DNA from: Moniliophthora roreri
Taxonomy: Eukaryota; Basidiomycota; Agaricomycetes; Agaricales; Marasmiaceae
Assembly: GCA_001466705.2 (NCBI GenBank)
Contig: LATX02000182.1
Span: 701,355-765,354, forward strand
Reading direction: 5' to 3'
DNA: 64,000 bases
Shown here: in pieces, positions 49,775 to 61,058 of the stretch
Numbering within the stretch: the stretch's first letter is position 1
Layout: each line of letters opens with the position of its first letter
Notes under the pieces: generated by a model
The model's database searches: none
What the model was told of the DNA's origin: nothing
Seen by the model: the letters and a program-made list of their open reading frames with translations, nothing else
Made by a program: the position numbers and the translations under genes

Positions 49775-50430
49775 GGTTAGTAGTCTATACTAGCCCCCTA
49801 CATTACAGTGAAGCATCACTGTGAGGGTCCTTGGTCAATAAAACAGGCTAGAAACCACTAATTCTGAATGCAAAGGAATAGATATCAGCAGGATCCACAG
49901 TCTAAGTGCACTAGATTGTTCATTTTGCGATCACATTGCATGATAATGCGTCAATAGACTTAAAACCTAATTATTACTATCAATAACTAGTACACAGTTG
50001 GAACTTGTTTCTATGCAGAGCTTTGAAGACACTCATGCAGATATGACAGCCTTTCCAGGTTTATGCAGGATGACTGATAGGCAACGAGTACACTGGAAAT
50101 TGCAAATGACTCACAAGATTGTATGCGGGACAGGAGGAGATTGAATACAGCAGATGTCTAGACTGTGACATCTACCAATCCAATGGTAGAAAGCAGATAT
50201 GCAGAAGTGAACTGGCAGAAAGGGAAACATACCTGCATATACAGCCAGTCCAGCACCTGTGGCTATGTGGAAGTAGCTATGTGGAAGGATCATATGACCC
50301 AGCAATGCTCTGTGCAGGGTCTGAAACCCAATAAATCGACTGTTTGGTCACCAAATATACCCAATATACCTAATTGCTATGTGGAATCAAACTTTTAGGC
50401 ACAAACGTGTATGATTTATACTATAAACTA
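49775..50430. repeat. Tandem duplication, second copy
   Basis: Nearly the same as the block before it. Differences cluster in the first 150 bases; the remaining 500 or so are almost identical. A single undetermined base (N) at 49,774 sits exactly on the joint. Confidence 0.85.
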
Positions 50431-50907
50431 AAACACGCTCACTTTATCTTTTATTTTGTTATTTCCAATTATTATTCTGTATATAAAGAGCTGTACTTGT
50501 AGATGCAGGCTCAAGGGACTGACTGGTACTTGCACCTTATAGCCCTGTGCAGCGTTGATTTAGACCTCTGCACAGCTTCTTAGACCAAGTCTTTACACAC
50601 TTGCCAGTCAGTCGCTTCTAGTTGAGCTGAGATTTATATATATATATCTTGCCTCACTGTATACAATCTGATAACCAATCAGTAAACCACTCGTGTTTAA
50701 AACCTACACTTTGTGACTCTTGAGTGCAATACTTGAGTCATCTTAACTAGAGTCTTTAGACTCTGCAATCTAAGCCAACCAATTGAAGATATAAAGAGTT
50801 CTGTCCCCTTTTTCACTCTGAATCACTTGAGATAGACTCAGTCTCATAGCAGACTTGTACAGTGCTTTCTCACATATAGAAGCCTCTATTGTGGGTTTTG
50901 GTGTGTG

Positions 50908-50946
<39 letters not shown>

Positions 50947-51094
50947 GTGTGTGTGTGTGTGTTGTGTGTGTGTGGGTGGGTTTTGTAGCTGTGTTTAGTT
51001 GCAGAAGCCCTTTTTAGAGAGCTTTTAGAAGAGAAGATAGCATGTACCAGTCCTTTCAAGGAGATAGAGTTTCTGCCTCTTCAGCACAAAGAAA
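50431..51094. other. LTR-like flanking DNA with possible TATA signal
   Basis: AT-rich DNA with TGTATATAAAGAGC near 50,477, a (TA)n run at about 50,635-50,647 and the TG microsatellite. It may be the rest of an older LTR that includes the tandem blocks; no gene seen. Confidence 0.35.
50901..50980. repeat. (TG)n microsatellite
   Basis: About 80 bases of nearly pure TG with a few TTG or GGG interruptions. TG/CA repeats are what CpG loss would favour, but they also arise by slippage. Confidence 0.95.
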
Positions 51095-51099
51095 ACAGG
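51095..51099. repeat. Target-site duplication ACAGG (left)
   Basis: The five bases before the 5' LTR are the same as the five after the 3' LTR, the mark left by integrase on insertion. Confidence 0.9.
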
Positions 51100-51655
51100 T
51101 GTTACAGTTTTTCATTTTTGTTGAACACTTTTCCCGTCTTCTTTTTGTATTACCATTTCGGGCAATTTAGTGCCCAACGTTATGTTTCTTTTTGACATCT
51201 GGACTTGTCCACTTTCCCAGCTCCCTTCTTATAAATCATTCTATAACCTTCTAACAGTTTCTTTTATGATATCATTCTGATTTCTTTCTGTCTTTTTTTA
51301 TCCCTTCTATCGTGACATTATTTACACTTCTCTAATGTTCTATTTCCTTCTATACGATTACCTTATATGTTTTCCATCGTATTCTTGGACATTCTATGTA
51401 GTACAAATGCATAACTACAATGGATGTATAAAGGTAGATAGAACTGGGTTATAGCTCTTCAGCTTGACCTGGTTTAATCAACTTGTGTTTAGCCAACGAA
51501 CGAACTTCTGAACGCTAGCTTTTCTTAAGCTAGATCTCTAACTTGAACCTTAACTCCTTCAAGAAGGAAACTTTCCTTTCTTGTTGAAGTCAACTCTGCA
51601 TCACTATGTCACAGTGTTGTTGAGTTGTTGTCGTTGCTGCGCAAGTAACGTAACA
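51100..51655 (+). repeat. 5' LTR
   Basis: 556 bp, TGTTACAG...GTAACA. Aligns to the 3' LTR with no gaps and 8 substitutions. The sequence after it (AAAGGTCAAGCTG) does not match the common initiator-tRNA primer site, so the priming mode is open. Confidence 0.95.
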
Positions 51656-51736
51656 AAAGGTCAAGCTGATCGTTGCCGACCTACCCAGGTTTAGGCATCA
51701 CCTATCAAGGACAAGACGTCACCTCGAGCATGCCTT

Positions 51737-52975
51737 ATGGCAGAGGAAGAAACTGACCTAGACGAAGACCTTGAAGTAGCCGAACAGCTATTGAACCCTG
51801 ACCCGACTTGAACTCCGTGAAGGATCACTTGAAGTCAACAAAAGAAAGCCGTTGAAGGTCTTCAAGAACAAGAAATCGAAGAACAAACTGAGAGCGAACC
51901 TGAAGCTAAGTCTTCACACAAATCCGAAACAGAATCCCTGGGAATAAAAGACTTATTCTGAACTCCAGAAATGACTACTCCAAGCAGAAGTACCAATGTC
52001 AAACCAGATGTCAAGAAAGAAGAAAACTCTAATCAGCAATGGGCTGTCCAGATAGCGACATCGGTTGTTGAAGCGATCGATGAAAAGAAGGAGGACTCAG
52101 GCAAAGGGCCCGTCCCTGAACCGTATGAAGGAGATCACAAAGATACGTGTCAATTTCTTTTTGATCTCGAACTCTATTTCAAAATGAACCCCAGCAGAAG
52201 CAATACTGACAAAAAGAAGAAGATGATTCTTCTTTTGCTTCTTAAAGGAAAGACCACAGAATGGAAGATGACCGAACAAGAACAATTATTCCCTGAAGAC
52301 GACGATCCTGAAGACAAGAAGAAAGCTGCTGAAGAAACTTGGAGCGTTTTCAAAAACAAATTCAGAAAACATTGGCAACCAGTTGATGTTGCAGGAGATG
52401 CGCAGATGAGGATCCGCGATCTTCAAATGAAGGAACGCGCTGATGATTACATCAATCAATTCTGCCTCCTCGCATCACAAACTGGATACGATGATGTTGC
52501 CCTAATGACATTCTTTAAAGAAGGACTAGTACCTTCTCTCCAAGACAAGATCATGCTTCGATCGGAAGGACCACCTGACACTCTCGACAAGTGGTATGAA
52601 ATTGCCATCCAATATGACAACCAGTATAAATTCACTATGGCAAACAAGAAACAGAGACAGCCAAAAGAAACCATAAAGCCAAAGATCAATTGAAAGGAGA
52701 AAGAAGTGGTAATCAACTGAACCTTTCCTCTGTCAGATAGCGACAAGAAAGATTACATGATTCAAGGGAAGTGTTTCCAGTGTGCACAGATCGGTCACAT
52801 CTCACAAGATTGTCCCCTCAAAGGACAAATCCAAACCGAACGGATCCTTCCTCTGAAAGCCGAGCCGAAGATGACCCCACAGGATGTCTTCACGAAAGTT
52901 CAGAAGATGATATTGGAACAGGGAGCTGCCGAACAAGAGGAGATCTTCGATCTCATGGGAAAGGAGGGTTTTTGA
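51737..52975 (+). pseudogene. gag: Gypsy gag with in-frame TGA codons
   Basis: Capsid and nucleocapsid protein of the retroelement. The frame starts at ATG 51737 with an acidic N-terminus (MAEEETDLDEDLEVAEQLL) and is broken by TGA at 51809, 51818, 51830 and 51959. A second ATG at 51971 is followed by the retrotransposon gag domain (PEPYEGDHKDTCQFLFDLEL, WSVFKNKFRKHW, DYINQFCLLASQTGYDD). TGA at 52691 and 52718 precede the zinc knuckle, CFQCAQIGHISQDC, a perfect CX2CX4HX4C. The frame ends at TGA 52973. Every internal stop is TGA and none is TAA or TAG. Confidence 0.85.
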
Positions 52976-52983
52976 AGAGGTAG

Positions 52984-55900
52984 AAGAGGCTGATGCTCTT
53001 ACCACCTGCAATTACAGTCTCAACTGTTGTACTAGCTAAGTTTACGAGACACTCTATGCATATTCCATTCACGTACAACAATGGGACAGAAATCATCGAA
53101 GGAAAAGCCCTGATTGATTCTGGGGCAGGAGGACGCTTCATCAGTGAAGAAGAAGCACAAAAGACCAAGAAACCATGGAACAAATTGGTAAAACCCATCA
53201 AAGTTTATAATGTTGATGGAACACGGAACAAGATTGGTTGGATTACACATATGATCACTATGGATATTTCTATCGGAGATAGAGAGATGACGGAAACACT
53301 TTTCATCTCCGGTCTCGGACCAGAGCGAATGATTCTAGGATTACCCTGGTTACAAGATCACAATCCAGATATCGATTGGATCATGGGAGTAATCAGATTC
53401 AGGCCCAGGCGAAAGATCATGGTTCGAAGACCAATCAAGCATTTCTCAGGAATCCTTGATAGGGCAGAAGATGAAGAGGTTATTATCTGGTCGTTCATCA
53501 GAGGAGAAGAGGACAGCGATGAAATCAGAATCAACGCTAAGTTATCCACCTCCCAGGTATTGGCACAAGCTCACGAAGTCAAATCAAAGAGTTTAGAAGA
53601 ACTGATTCCTCCTTATCTATTGGATTACACCGACAGATTCGAGAAGAAAAAGTCTGAAAGATTTCCACCGTCTAGACCCTACGATCACGCGATAGATTTG
53701 AAACCCAATTTCAAACCTCAGGATTGTAAAGTCTATTCCCTTTCACCTAAAGAATGAATCGAACAAGACAAGTTCTTAGACGAAAACCTTCGAAAAGGGT
53801 ATATTCGACCTTCAAAATCTCTGATGGCTTCCCCTTTTTTCTTCGTGTCAAAGAAAGAAGCAGGAGCACTTCGACCATGCCAAGACTACAGAGACCTTAA
53901 CAACAGAACAATAAAAAATCGATATCCTCTTCCTCTCGTAACCAATCTTGTTGACAAACTAAAGATGGCTTGTGTCTTTACCAAACTGGACTTGCAAAAC
54001 AGATACAATAACATCCAGATCAAAGATGGGGATCAATGGAAAGTGGCATTCAAAACTCCGAGAGGGCTCTTTGAACCCACAGTCATGTTCTTTGGACTAA
54101 CGAATTCACCCGCCACCTTCCAAGCCTTCATGAATGACATCTTGAAGGATTTCATCGATAAAGGATGGTGTGTAGTATACATGGATGACATCCTCATATT
54201 TTCAGATGATAGGCAAACACATCAACTTCGAACAAGACAAGTGCTGGAACGATTACGAGAACATGATCTATACCTCAAACTGGAAAAATGTGAATTTGAT
54301 GTCGTCAAAACACTCTTCTTAGGATTGGTCATTACTCCTGGACATGTCCAAATGGATCCGACAAAACTAGTGGGAATCAAAGACTGGGAACCGCCAACCA
54401 CAGTTAAAGGTGTGAGATCTTTCCTAGGATTCGCAAATTTCTATCGGAAATTTATAGGACGATATGCGGAAATCGCGTGACCATTGCACGATTTGACGAA
54501 GAAGAATGTACCGTTCAAATGGACAAAGCTATGTCAAATAGCTTTCGAAGTGATGAAGTTAAAATTCCTCCAACAACTGATCCTGAAGATGGCGGATGAC
54601 ACACAACCCTTCATCATTGAAGCTGACACATCGAAATGGGCTATGGGGGCAGTATTATGACAAAAGGACACAGACAATGAATTGCACCCATGTGGATATC
54701 TGTCGCATGCCCTCACAGAGACAGAACGGAATTACGAGATCTACGACAGAGAACTCTTAGCAATAGTGAATGCCCTTAAAACATGGGAACACTATTTGCT
54801 TGGTTCCACTCACCCGGTGACAATTCTATCTAATCACAAAAACTTGTCTTACTTCAGAACTGCACAGAAGTTAAATCAAAGACAAGCCCGATGGAGCCTT
54901 TATATCTCTCAATTCGAACTCCAACTGATTCACATACCCGGAACAAAGATGGTACAATCGGACGCTTTGTCAAGAAGATCAGATCTCATAGAGGATGAAG
55001 ATACAGACAACGAGAACGTCGTTGTATTACCTGATAAGTTATTCATTAATACAATCAACATGGAACTGAAGGACATGCTTGAAGAAGCACTGCCGACAGA
55101 TGAGTTTTTCAAGATGACAGTAGAGTCGTTGTTGGAGAAAGGAGTCACTCCAATCAAATCATCTTTGCAAGACTGGAGGACAACAGACAGAATCCTCTAT
55201 TACAAAAATAGAGTGTATGTTCCAAACGATGCAAAATTGTGGAAACACCTTGTGAAGTCAATCCATGAGGTGTTACCACACGGACATCCAGGACAGTGGA
55301 ACACTGTTGATCAAATCCAACGAGACTACTGGTGGCCAGGGATGACAAAATACATAAAATCATTTGTGGACGGATGTGCAGCATGTCAACAAATGAAAAT
55401 CAACACACATCCAACTTGGGTTCCATTACAACCTATTGGAGGCCACAAAGATGTGTTGCCATTCCAAATTATCATGATGGACTTAATCACAGATCTCCCA
55501 GAAGTCAATGGATGCAATGTGATCTTAGTCGTGGTGGACCACGCCACTACGAAGGGGGTGATTTTCATCCCATGCAAAAAGAAACTAGATGCAGTGGAGA
55601 CAGCTGAACTTCTTTTCCAACATGTGTACAAGAGATTCAGATTACTGGACAAAATCATTTTGGATAGAGACCCTCGATTCGCTGCAGAAGTGTTTACTGA
55701 AATGGGAAGAATATTGGGGATAAAACAAATGCTGAGTACCACTTATCATCCTCAAACGGACAGAGAGACTGAAAGAGTCAATCAAGAAGTGGAAATCTAT
55801 CTATGTTTCTTCTGTGCAAAGGAACAAACAAAATGGAAGGATCTCCTCCACTTTGCAGAATTTGCACACAACTCTTGGACGCATTCCGTAATGAAACAAT

Positions 55901-56532
55901 CTCCTTTCTACCTCACAATGGGGTATCACCCCCAACCATTACCCACCGTGTTCGACAGAACATTGATTCCATCAGTGGAGAAATGAATCGAAGAACTCAA
56001 GAAGCTGAGAGAGGAAACCTCAGCGCTCTTGGACATTTCCGCGAGAAAAATAAAGGAAAGGAATGGAAGGCATTTTGACAGATTCGAAAAGAGACAAAAA
56101 GTTTGGCTAGAAGGGAAAAACCTCTTGCTTGGTTACCCTTCGCCGAAGCTGTCGCCAAAATGAGAAGGACCCTTCGAAATAGAGGAAGTAATGAGACCAG
56201 TGACCTACAAGTTAAAACTCCCGTTCCAATGGAGAATTCACCCTGTTTTCCATGCTGGCCTTCTTACACCATTCAAAGAAAACAATACCCATGGACCGAA
56301 CTTCCTTGAACCACCACCTGACATAGTCAAAGGACAAGAAGAGTTTGAAGTTGAAGCAATCATAGCTCATTGACCAAAAGGGAAGAAGAAAGGGAAGATC
56401 CAAAAGCCAACCCACTACCTCGTGTCTTGGAAAGGGTACAACTCATCCCATAATAAATGGAAAAGGCCGAGTGCACTCAAACATTTGATGGAATTATACC
56501 TGGAATATAAAATCCGACATAATCTTCCCTAG
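52984..56532 (+). pseudogene. pol: Gypsy pol (protease-RT-RNase H-integrase-chromodomain) with in-frame TGA codons
   Basis: Polyprotein for reverse transcription and integration, in the -1 frame relative to gag. Protease: ALIDSGAGGRFI near 53,110. [19 protein letters not shown], then CQDYRDLNN and the active site [15 protein letters not shown] near 54,165. RNase H: FIIEADTSKWAMGAVL near 54,610. Integrase: zinc-binding HEVLPHGHPG..YWWPGM..CAACQ near 55,265-55,390, then the D,D,E core in MMDLITDLPE, ILDRDPRF and YHPQTDRETERVNQEVE. Chromodomain near 56,410: YLVSWKGYNSSHNKW. In-frame TGA codons lie at 53755, 54478, 54658, 55984, 56161 and 56371, each where relatives usually have Arg. The natural end is TAG 56530. 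A TAG at 52981 lies just upstream of this frame. Confidence 0.9.
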
Positions 56533-56550
56533 GACTCCATTCCAACAAAC

Positions 56551-57900
56551 ATGTCCTCTGCACTCTCTTACTCCTCTCGACAAGTCTTCTCTCACGAGAT
56601 AACCCACACTGGACCGTTCTGTCCCAGTGCATTCGAACTCTTATTTCTCATCAATTCCGAAGACTACGATGACCAAATTACTGCCGCTGTTCAGGACAAT
56701 GACAGACTTCAGGCCTTCTGGGGCAGCATGCTCTTCCTAAGGGGACATCGTCATAGAATGAATGAAGCCTTAGCTCAACTAGATCGTCAAGCTGGGACAT
56801 TCACTGAAGCTATGACGAACGATGAAGACACGATCCAGTTGATAGGCCCAATCACGGTACCAGTACCTGTCTTAGACGTCGAGAACTTACCAGTTCACAT
56901 AGAAATCCCAAAAGACGCCGATGAACCCTTCCCAGACAGCAAGGATATCAACCCCAACGAACCTGCCTTCTTCCATGAGCTCCAGCAAACTCACTGAAGA
57001 CTCCAAAGAGCGATTGTCATCACTCGCGGCCAATGCCTTCTCCAGACAAGACAGAGACTACATAATGTCTCTCCTACCATTTATTCCAATTCAACACAGA
57101 CTGCAAATGTTGTTGCCAACTCCCAGAACGAACTCGTCTACCCCCCTGAGTCATTGAGCGTGCGAACCTCTGACTCGAGAACTATCTCCAACACGTCTGA
57201 ACGAGCACGACTATTCCCCACCACCTCCCCATGTACAACACCTCCTCCTATGCTCAGACCAGGAGTCAAGCAACCCAACTCCCCCACTACTTCCCCTACC
57301 AATTCCAATCATTCCAACTACCACGAACAACGATTCAACAATGCGAACCAATTCAACACCGCCAATGAACTGACTAACTCCAGAACGCAGATCAGTGTGG
57401 GACGACAAAGACCTCAATGATGAACCGGAAGAAATACAACTCGTTGACAGATCGAGGAGTCCTATGCCGCATACCATGGAACGGACAGAAGAGGTGTACG
57501 AGCGACTCTGTGCCCTGTGTGCAAACTGGAGAAACACTGCGCCACTGACTGCAGGCAGTATAGTTGCCCGCTCTGCACCGAATGTGCACCTGGACATATA
57601 TCTCGTGACTGTCACGACCGACGAAGGTCTCGAAGAACTTCAAAGCATAACCATTCCCTCGGCGATCCAATTGCTTACGACAATCTTACAGATGATCTCG
57701 CCTGGGACGATGAGGTCTATGGAGATGGAGAATCCTGAATGACGAGAACTGCCCCCAAGACCAGCGTTTGTAGTCAACATTGGAGAAGAAGAAGGGCCGA
57801 GATATTTTTACAGGACAGGTTCGCCACAATTCCAAGGAGAGCAGCTACATATGGGACAACCAGTTATGAGCGTGGACACTCGAGCCTAATGAGAGGGTAG
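56551..57900 (+). pseudogene. Third frame of the Gypsy element, zinc-knuckle-like C-terminus
   Basis: Downstream of pol is a coding-like region of about 1.3 kb. Its first part, from ATG 56551 to TGA 56995, has CPSAFELLFLINSEDYDDQ and GSMLFLRGHRHRMNEALAQL. A Pro/Ser/Asn-rich middle follows. The end has DRSRSPMPHTMERTEEVYER and then, one frame over, CPVCKLEKHCATDC and CPLCTECAPGHISRDC, two Cys/His-rich knuckles. Similar zinc-knuckle ORFs after pol are known from mushroom Gypsy elements; the role is unknown (possibly RNA or nucleocapsid binding). A frame change near 57,510 and several TGA codons interrupt it. Confidence 0.6.
57889..57900 (+). other. Polypurine tract
   Basis: ATGAGAGGGTAG lies directly before the 3' LTR, where plus-strand DNA synthesis of LTR elements is primed. 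Confidence 0.7.
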
Positions 57901-58456
57901 TGTTACAGTTTTTCATTTTTGTTGAACACTTTTCCCGTCTTCTTTTTGTATTACCATTTCGGGCAATTTAGTGCCCAACGTTATGTTTCTTTTTGACATC
58001 TGGACTTGTCCACTTTCCCAGCTCCCTTCTTATAAATCATTCTATAACCTTCTAACAGTTTCTTTTATGATATCATTCTGATTTCTTTCTGTCTTTTTTT
58101 ATCCCTTCTATCGTGACATTATTTACACTTCTCTAACGTTCTATTTCCTTCTATATGATTACCTTATACATTTTCCATTGTATTCTTGGACATTCTATGT
58201 AGTACAAATGCGTAACTACAATGGATGTATAAAGGTAGATAGAACTGGGTTATAGCTCTTCAGCTTGACCTGGTTTAATCAACTTGTGTTTAGCCAACGA
58301 ACGAACTTCTGAACGCTAGCTTTTCTTAAGCTAGATCTCTAACTTGAACCTTAACTCCTTCAAGAAGGAAACTTTCCTTTCTTGTTGAAGTCAACTCTGC
58401 ATCACTATGTCACAGTGTTGTTGAGTTGTTGTCATTGCTGCACAAGTAACGTAACA
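57901..58456 (+). repeat. 3' LTR
   Basis: 556 bp, same ends as the 5' LTR. The 8 differences to the 5' LTR are all transitions at CG, TG or CA dinucleotides. Confidence 0.95.
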
Positions 58457-58461
58457 ACAGG
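58457..58461. repeat. Target-site duplication ACAGG (right)
   Basis: Matches 51095-51099, confirming that the element sits where it integrated and that no recombination has swapped its ends. Confidence 0.9.
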
Positions 58462-59726
58462 TGAATGTACCAGAAGTCTTGTTATGTTCCGCATGGCAGG
58501 CAAACTTGTTCTCCAATCACAGTGAACTGAGAGAGTAGAATTTTGATGGATATAGGACAGTATTTGGCTATGGTGTCGAAGAAACCGATATCAGATAGCT
58601 GAGAGCTTCATATGGTTGGTATTGGTCACGATATCATGTCATGTTCAGTGTTCATTGGATTCAGATAGTTCACTAAGACATTGCTGAAGTTAGAATAGTT
58701 GGTAAGTATTCAGTGGGTAAGGCAGAGAAAAAAAGTGTCATACTAGCTCCAAGCCCTAAGGCCAGTGAAACACATTATCTCCACATAGAACACTGAGACT
58801 GGCTCAGTAACATTGGATTTCAGCCATGGCTTTGCAGGGTTGCATCAGTATGGTTTTCTGAGTTATGATGTGAGACCAGGGTAAGAAACAGTTCCAAGTA
58901 GCGCCCTGCATTCATGCCATTTGTTGTGATGTGAGACGGGTGGAGCAGCACTGTGGATCCATCATATTTGTTAATCTTGACATCAAGCTCTGAAAGATTA
59001 GAGTGAGTACACGTTCAACAATATCAGACTGGCCAGAAAGTAATGCACTGAGAGCCTTAGAACAAAAGCTGTATCCATTTTCTTCTATACTTCCTGATGA
59101 GATAACCCCAGGACTGCAAGCAATGATAGGTTCGGTCTCCTGTTGAGAACTCAAATTAAAATCTAGATTAGATGAATTAGGAAGAGAGACCTTGGACTGG
59201 CAAAAACGCACTGTAGATCTTGTTATCTGTTCCTTGGTCAATGATTGTGACTTGAGGGACAACTGCGAGCCCACTTGATTGTTGAAAAAGGCTGATTCTA
59301 TCTTGGATTGAGGTTCCAAGGGCAGTGAATTTCATGGTAGAGAAAAAATAGAGAGGACTTGGGAGACATCAGAGCTGAAGCACTGAAGCTAGGTTGAAAT
59401 TGTAGTTCTAGAGGCAGAACAATGTCTTAGGACAAACATGTGGTGCAACACACACTTCTCTTTCTGTGACCACCACCATCAACAACCTGTTGATCCTGGG
59501 CCCTCAATGAGATAGCCCAGCCTCAGTGGCCCCTCAGAAGTGCACTTTCTTTCTCTCCTCATCATTCCCTTTGTTTTCTCTGGCTTTCCTCACCTCATCT
59601 TCTCCAACATTAGCTTTGCCTTTTCTCAACGTTTTAGACAAAGGCAGAGCTTTCCAGAGGCTCTCCTTCACCTCTTCACAGCTAAGTTTTTCTCTCTCGC
59701 CTCATTTTCATCACTAGTTATCACCG
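58462..59726. other. Repeat-rich DNA, one unassigned minus-strand frame
   Basis: A minus-strand frame (58,912-59,319, 135 residues) contains QSDIVERVLTLIFQSLMSRL and a Ser-rich part but no recognisable family. Otherwise no gene. Confidence 0.35.
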
Positions 59727-61058
59727 AGGGACTCATTGGCCAGGATGTTTCCTCCTTCATTGCCACCTTATTGTTTTCAACATGTCAGAATCCAATGAAT
59801 TGCTAACCTTTTCCACAGTTGCCCAAATATGCTTGTCAAGTCCCTGTCTCAAATCTTCTGTTGCCTATGCACCAAAGCAGCAGCAGTTGCTGCCATCCCA
59901 TGATCCTCCTTCCACATATCCATCAAATGTGTACTCTCCCACTCTATCCTCACTTTCCTCTTTCATTCTTAGACATGGATCAATCCTCCCAGCTATAGCA
60001 AGGCCACCAACACAGATTCTATAGTAATTTTGCAGCTGAAATCTTCATTCAACATCTACAACCATCAGCATTGTCCTTTTTGTGTCCTACCCAATCAGTA
60101 TTTCCCAGACCTTGACACCTTCAGAACTGTCTTCTCAACCATGCTATCCTCAGGAAGCTGCTACCCACAGCATGATAATCTCAATCCCAGGACCTGCTAC
60201 AAATTTCTGCATGTCACCCACATCCACATATTACCTTTTACAACTGTGCTATACCCCCTTCCTTTCATTTCTTAATATTTATCATGAAACCCTTGTGACA
60301 TTGCTGTCCAATCTTTTCAAACCCATACTTTCTGCCACATCATCTGTGCTGACATTCTTCCAGCTCATGGCTAAATAATTTTTCATTTTGTTTCAATTTT
60401 ACAAGTGTAGTTCACCCTTCACTTGGCCCCTCTTCTATTGGTTCATCTCTGAACATGCCCTCAGACTCTTCCTGTGCCTGCACCTGCCTATCCCACTCAT
60501 ATATTCTACTGTCTCATTTCTTTCACTGTTTTATGGCTATACTCATTCAATCTGTTGGCATATTTTAACCTTTTCTACAATACTTTGAAATTCAATACCA
60601 TACTATCACATTTTTGCATTTGCCTGATGCTACCTGCTACCATGCTTCAGCATTCAGTCTGCTACCCACTACTATGCTTTGGCATTCAATCTGCTACCCA
60701 ACACCATCTGCTACCATGCTTCAGCACTCAATCTGCTACCCAGTGCCTCCTACCTTCATGTTTTGGCATTGGGACTGACCCAATACTACCTGCTTCCATG
60801 TTTTGGCATTAGTCCTGTGACCATGCTTAAGTATCAAGACCTGTCACTGTACTTCTGTGTTAAGCCTGCTACCCAATACAACCTACTACCACATGTCAGT
60901 ACTAGAACTGACACCATACCTTGGCATCAGACCTGCCACTTAATGCTAACATGCTTCATGGTCAGATTTGTTGTCTAATGTGACATGCTAACTAGCTCTA
61001 GCAGAATGCTAGCCATTTCAGCATTTGTTTCACCATCTGTATACTCCAGCATTTCCTC
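59727..61058. other. 1.33-kb stretch without a single CpG
   Basis: I read every line and line joint: no CG dinucleotide between 59,727 and 61,058, although G and C are both common. Open frames here are pyrimidine-rich by-products. Within it lies a degenerate minisatellite. Confidence 0.85.
60630..60960. repeat. Degenerate minisatellite, unit about 35-50 bp
   Basis: Units built on CTGCTACCATGCTTCAGCA and CTGCTACCCA recur about six to eight times with increasing divergence towards the right (for example at 60,634, 60,658, 60,671, 60,709 and 60,733). Confidence 0.75.

Larger units (their letters stand above)
51100..58456 (+). mobile_element. Complete chromodomain Ty3/Gypsy retrotransposon, 7,357 bp
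   Basis: Full-length LTR element with two 556-bp LTRs starting TGTTACAG and ending GTAACA, a 5-bp target duplication, gag, pol in the order protease, reverse transcriptase, RNase H, integrase, chromodomain, an extra third frame, and a purine-rich tract before the 3' LTR. The domain order places it with the chromoviruses of Ty3/Gypsy (Metaviridae of fungi). The LTRs differ at 8 of 556 positions, so insertion is recent in evolutionary terms. gag and pol contain 12 in-frame TGA codons and no in-frame TAA or TAG before the ends, so this copy is not autonomous. Confidence 0.95.

Noticed and set aside
49454..50398. Paired open frames in the tandem blocks
   Set aside because: The same short frames appear twice because the DNA is duplicated; no protein features.
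51737..56532. TGA read as a sense codon in the element
   Set aside because: Host genes here end with TGA (for example the kinase at 24,035 and the DUF6533 gene at 3,298), so the standard code applies; CpG decay is simpler.
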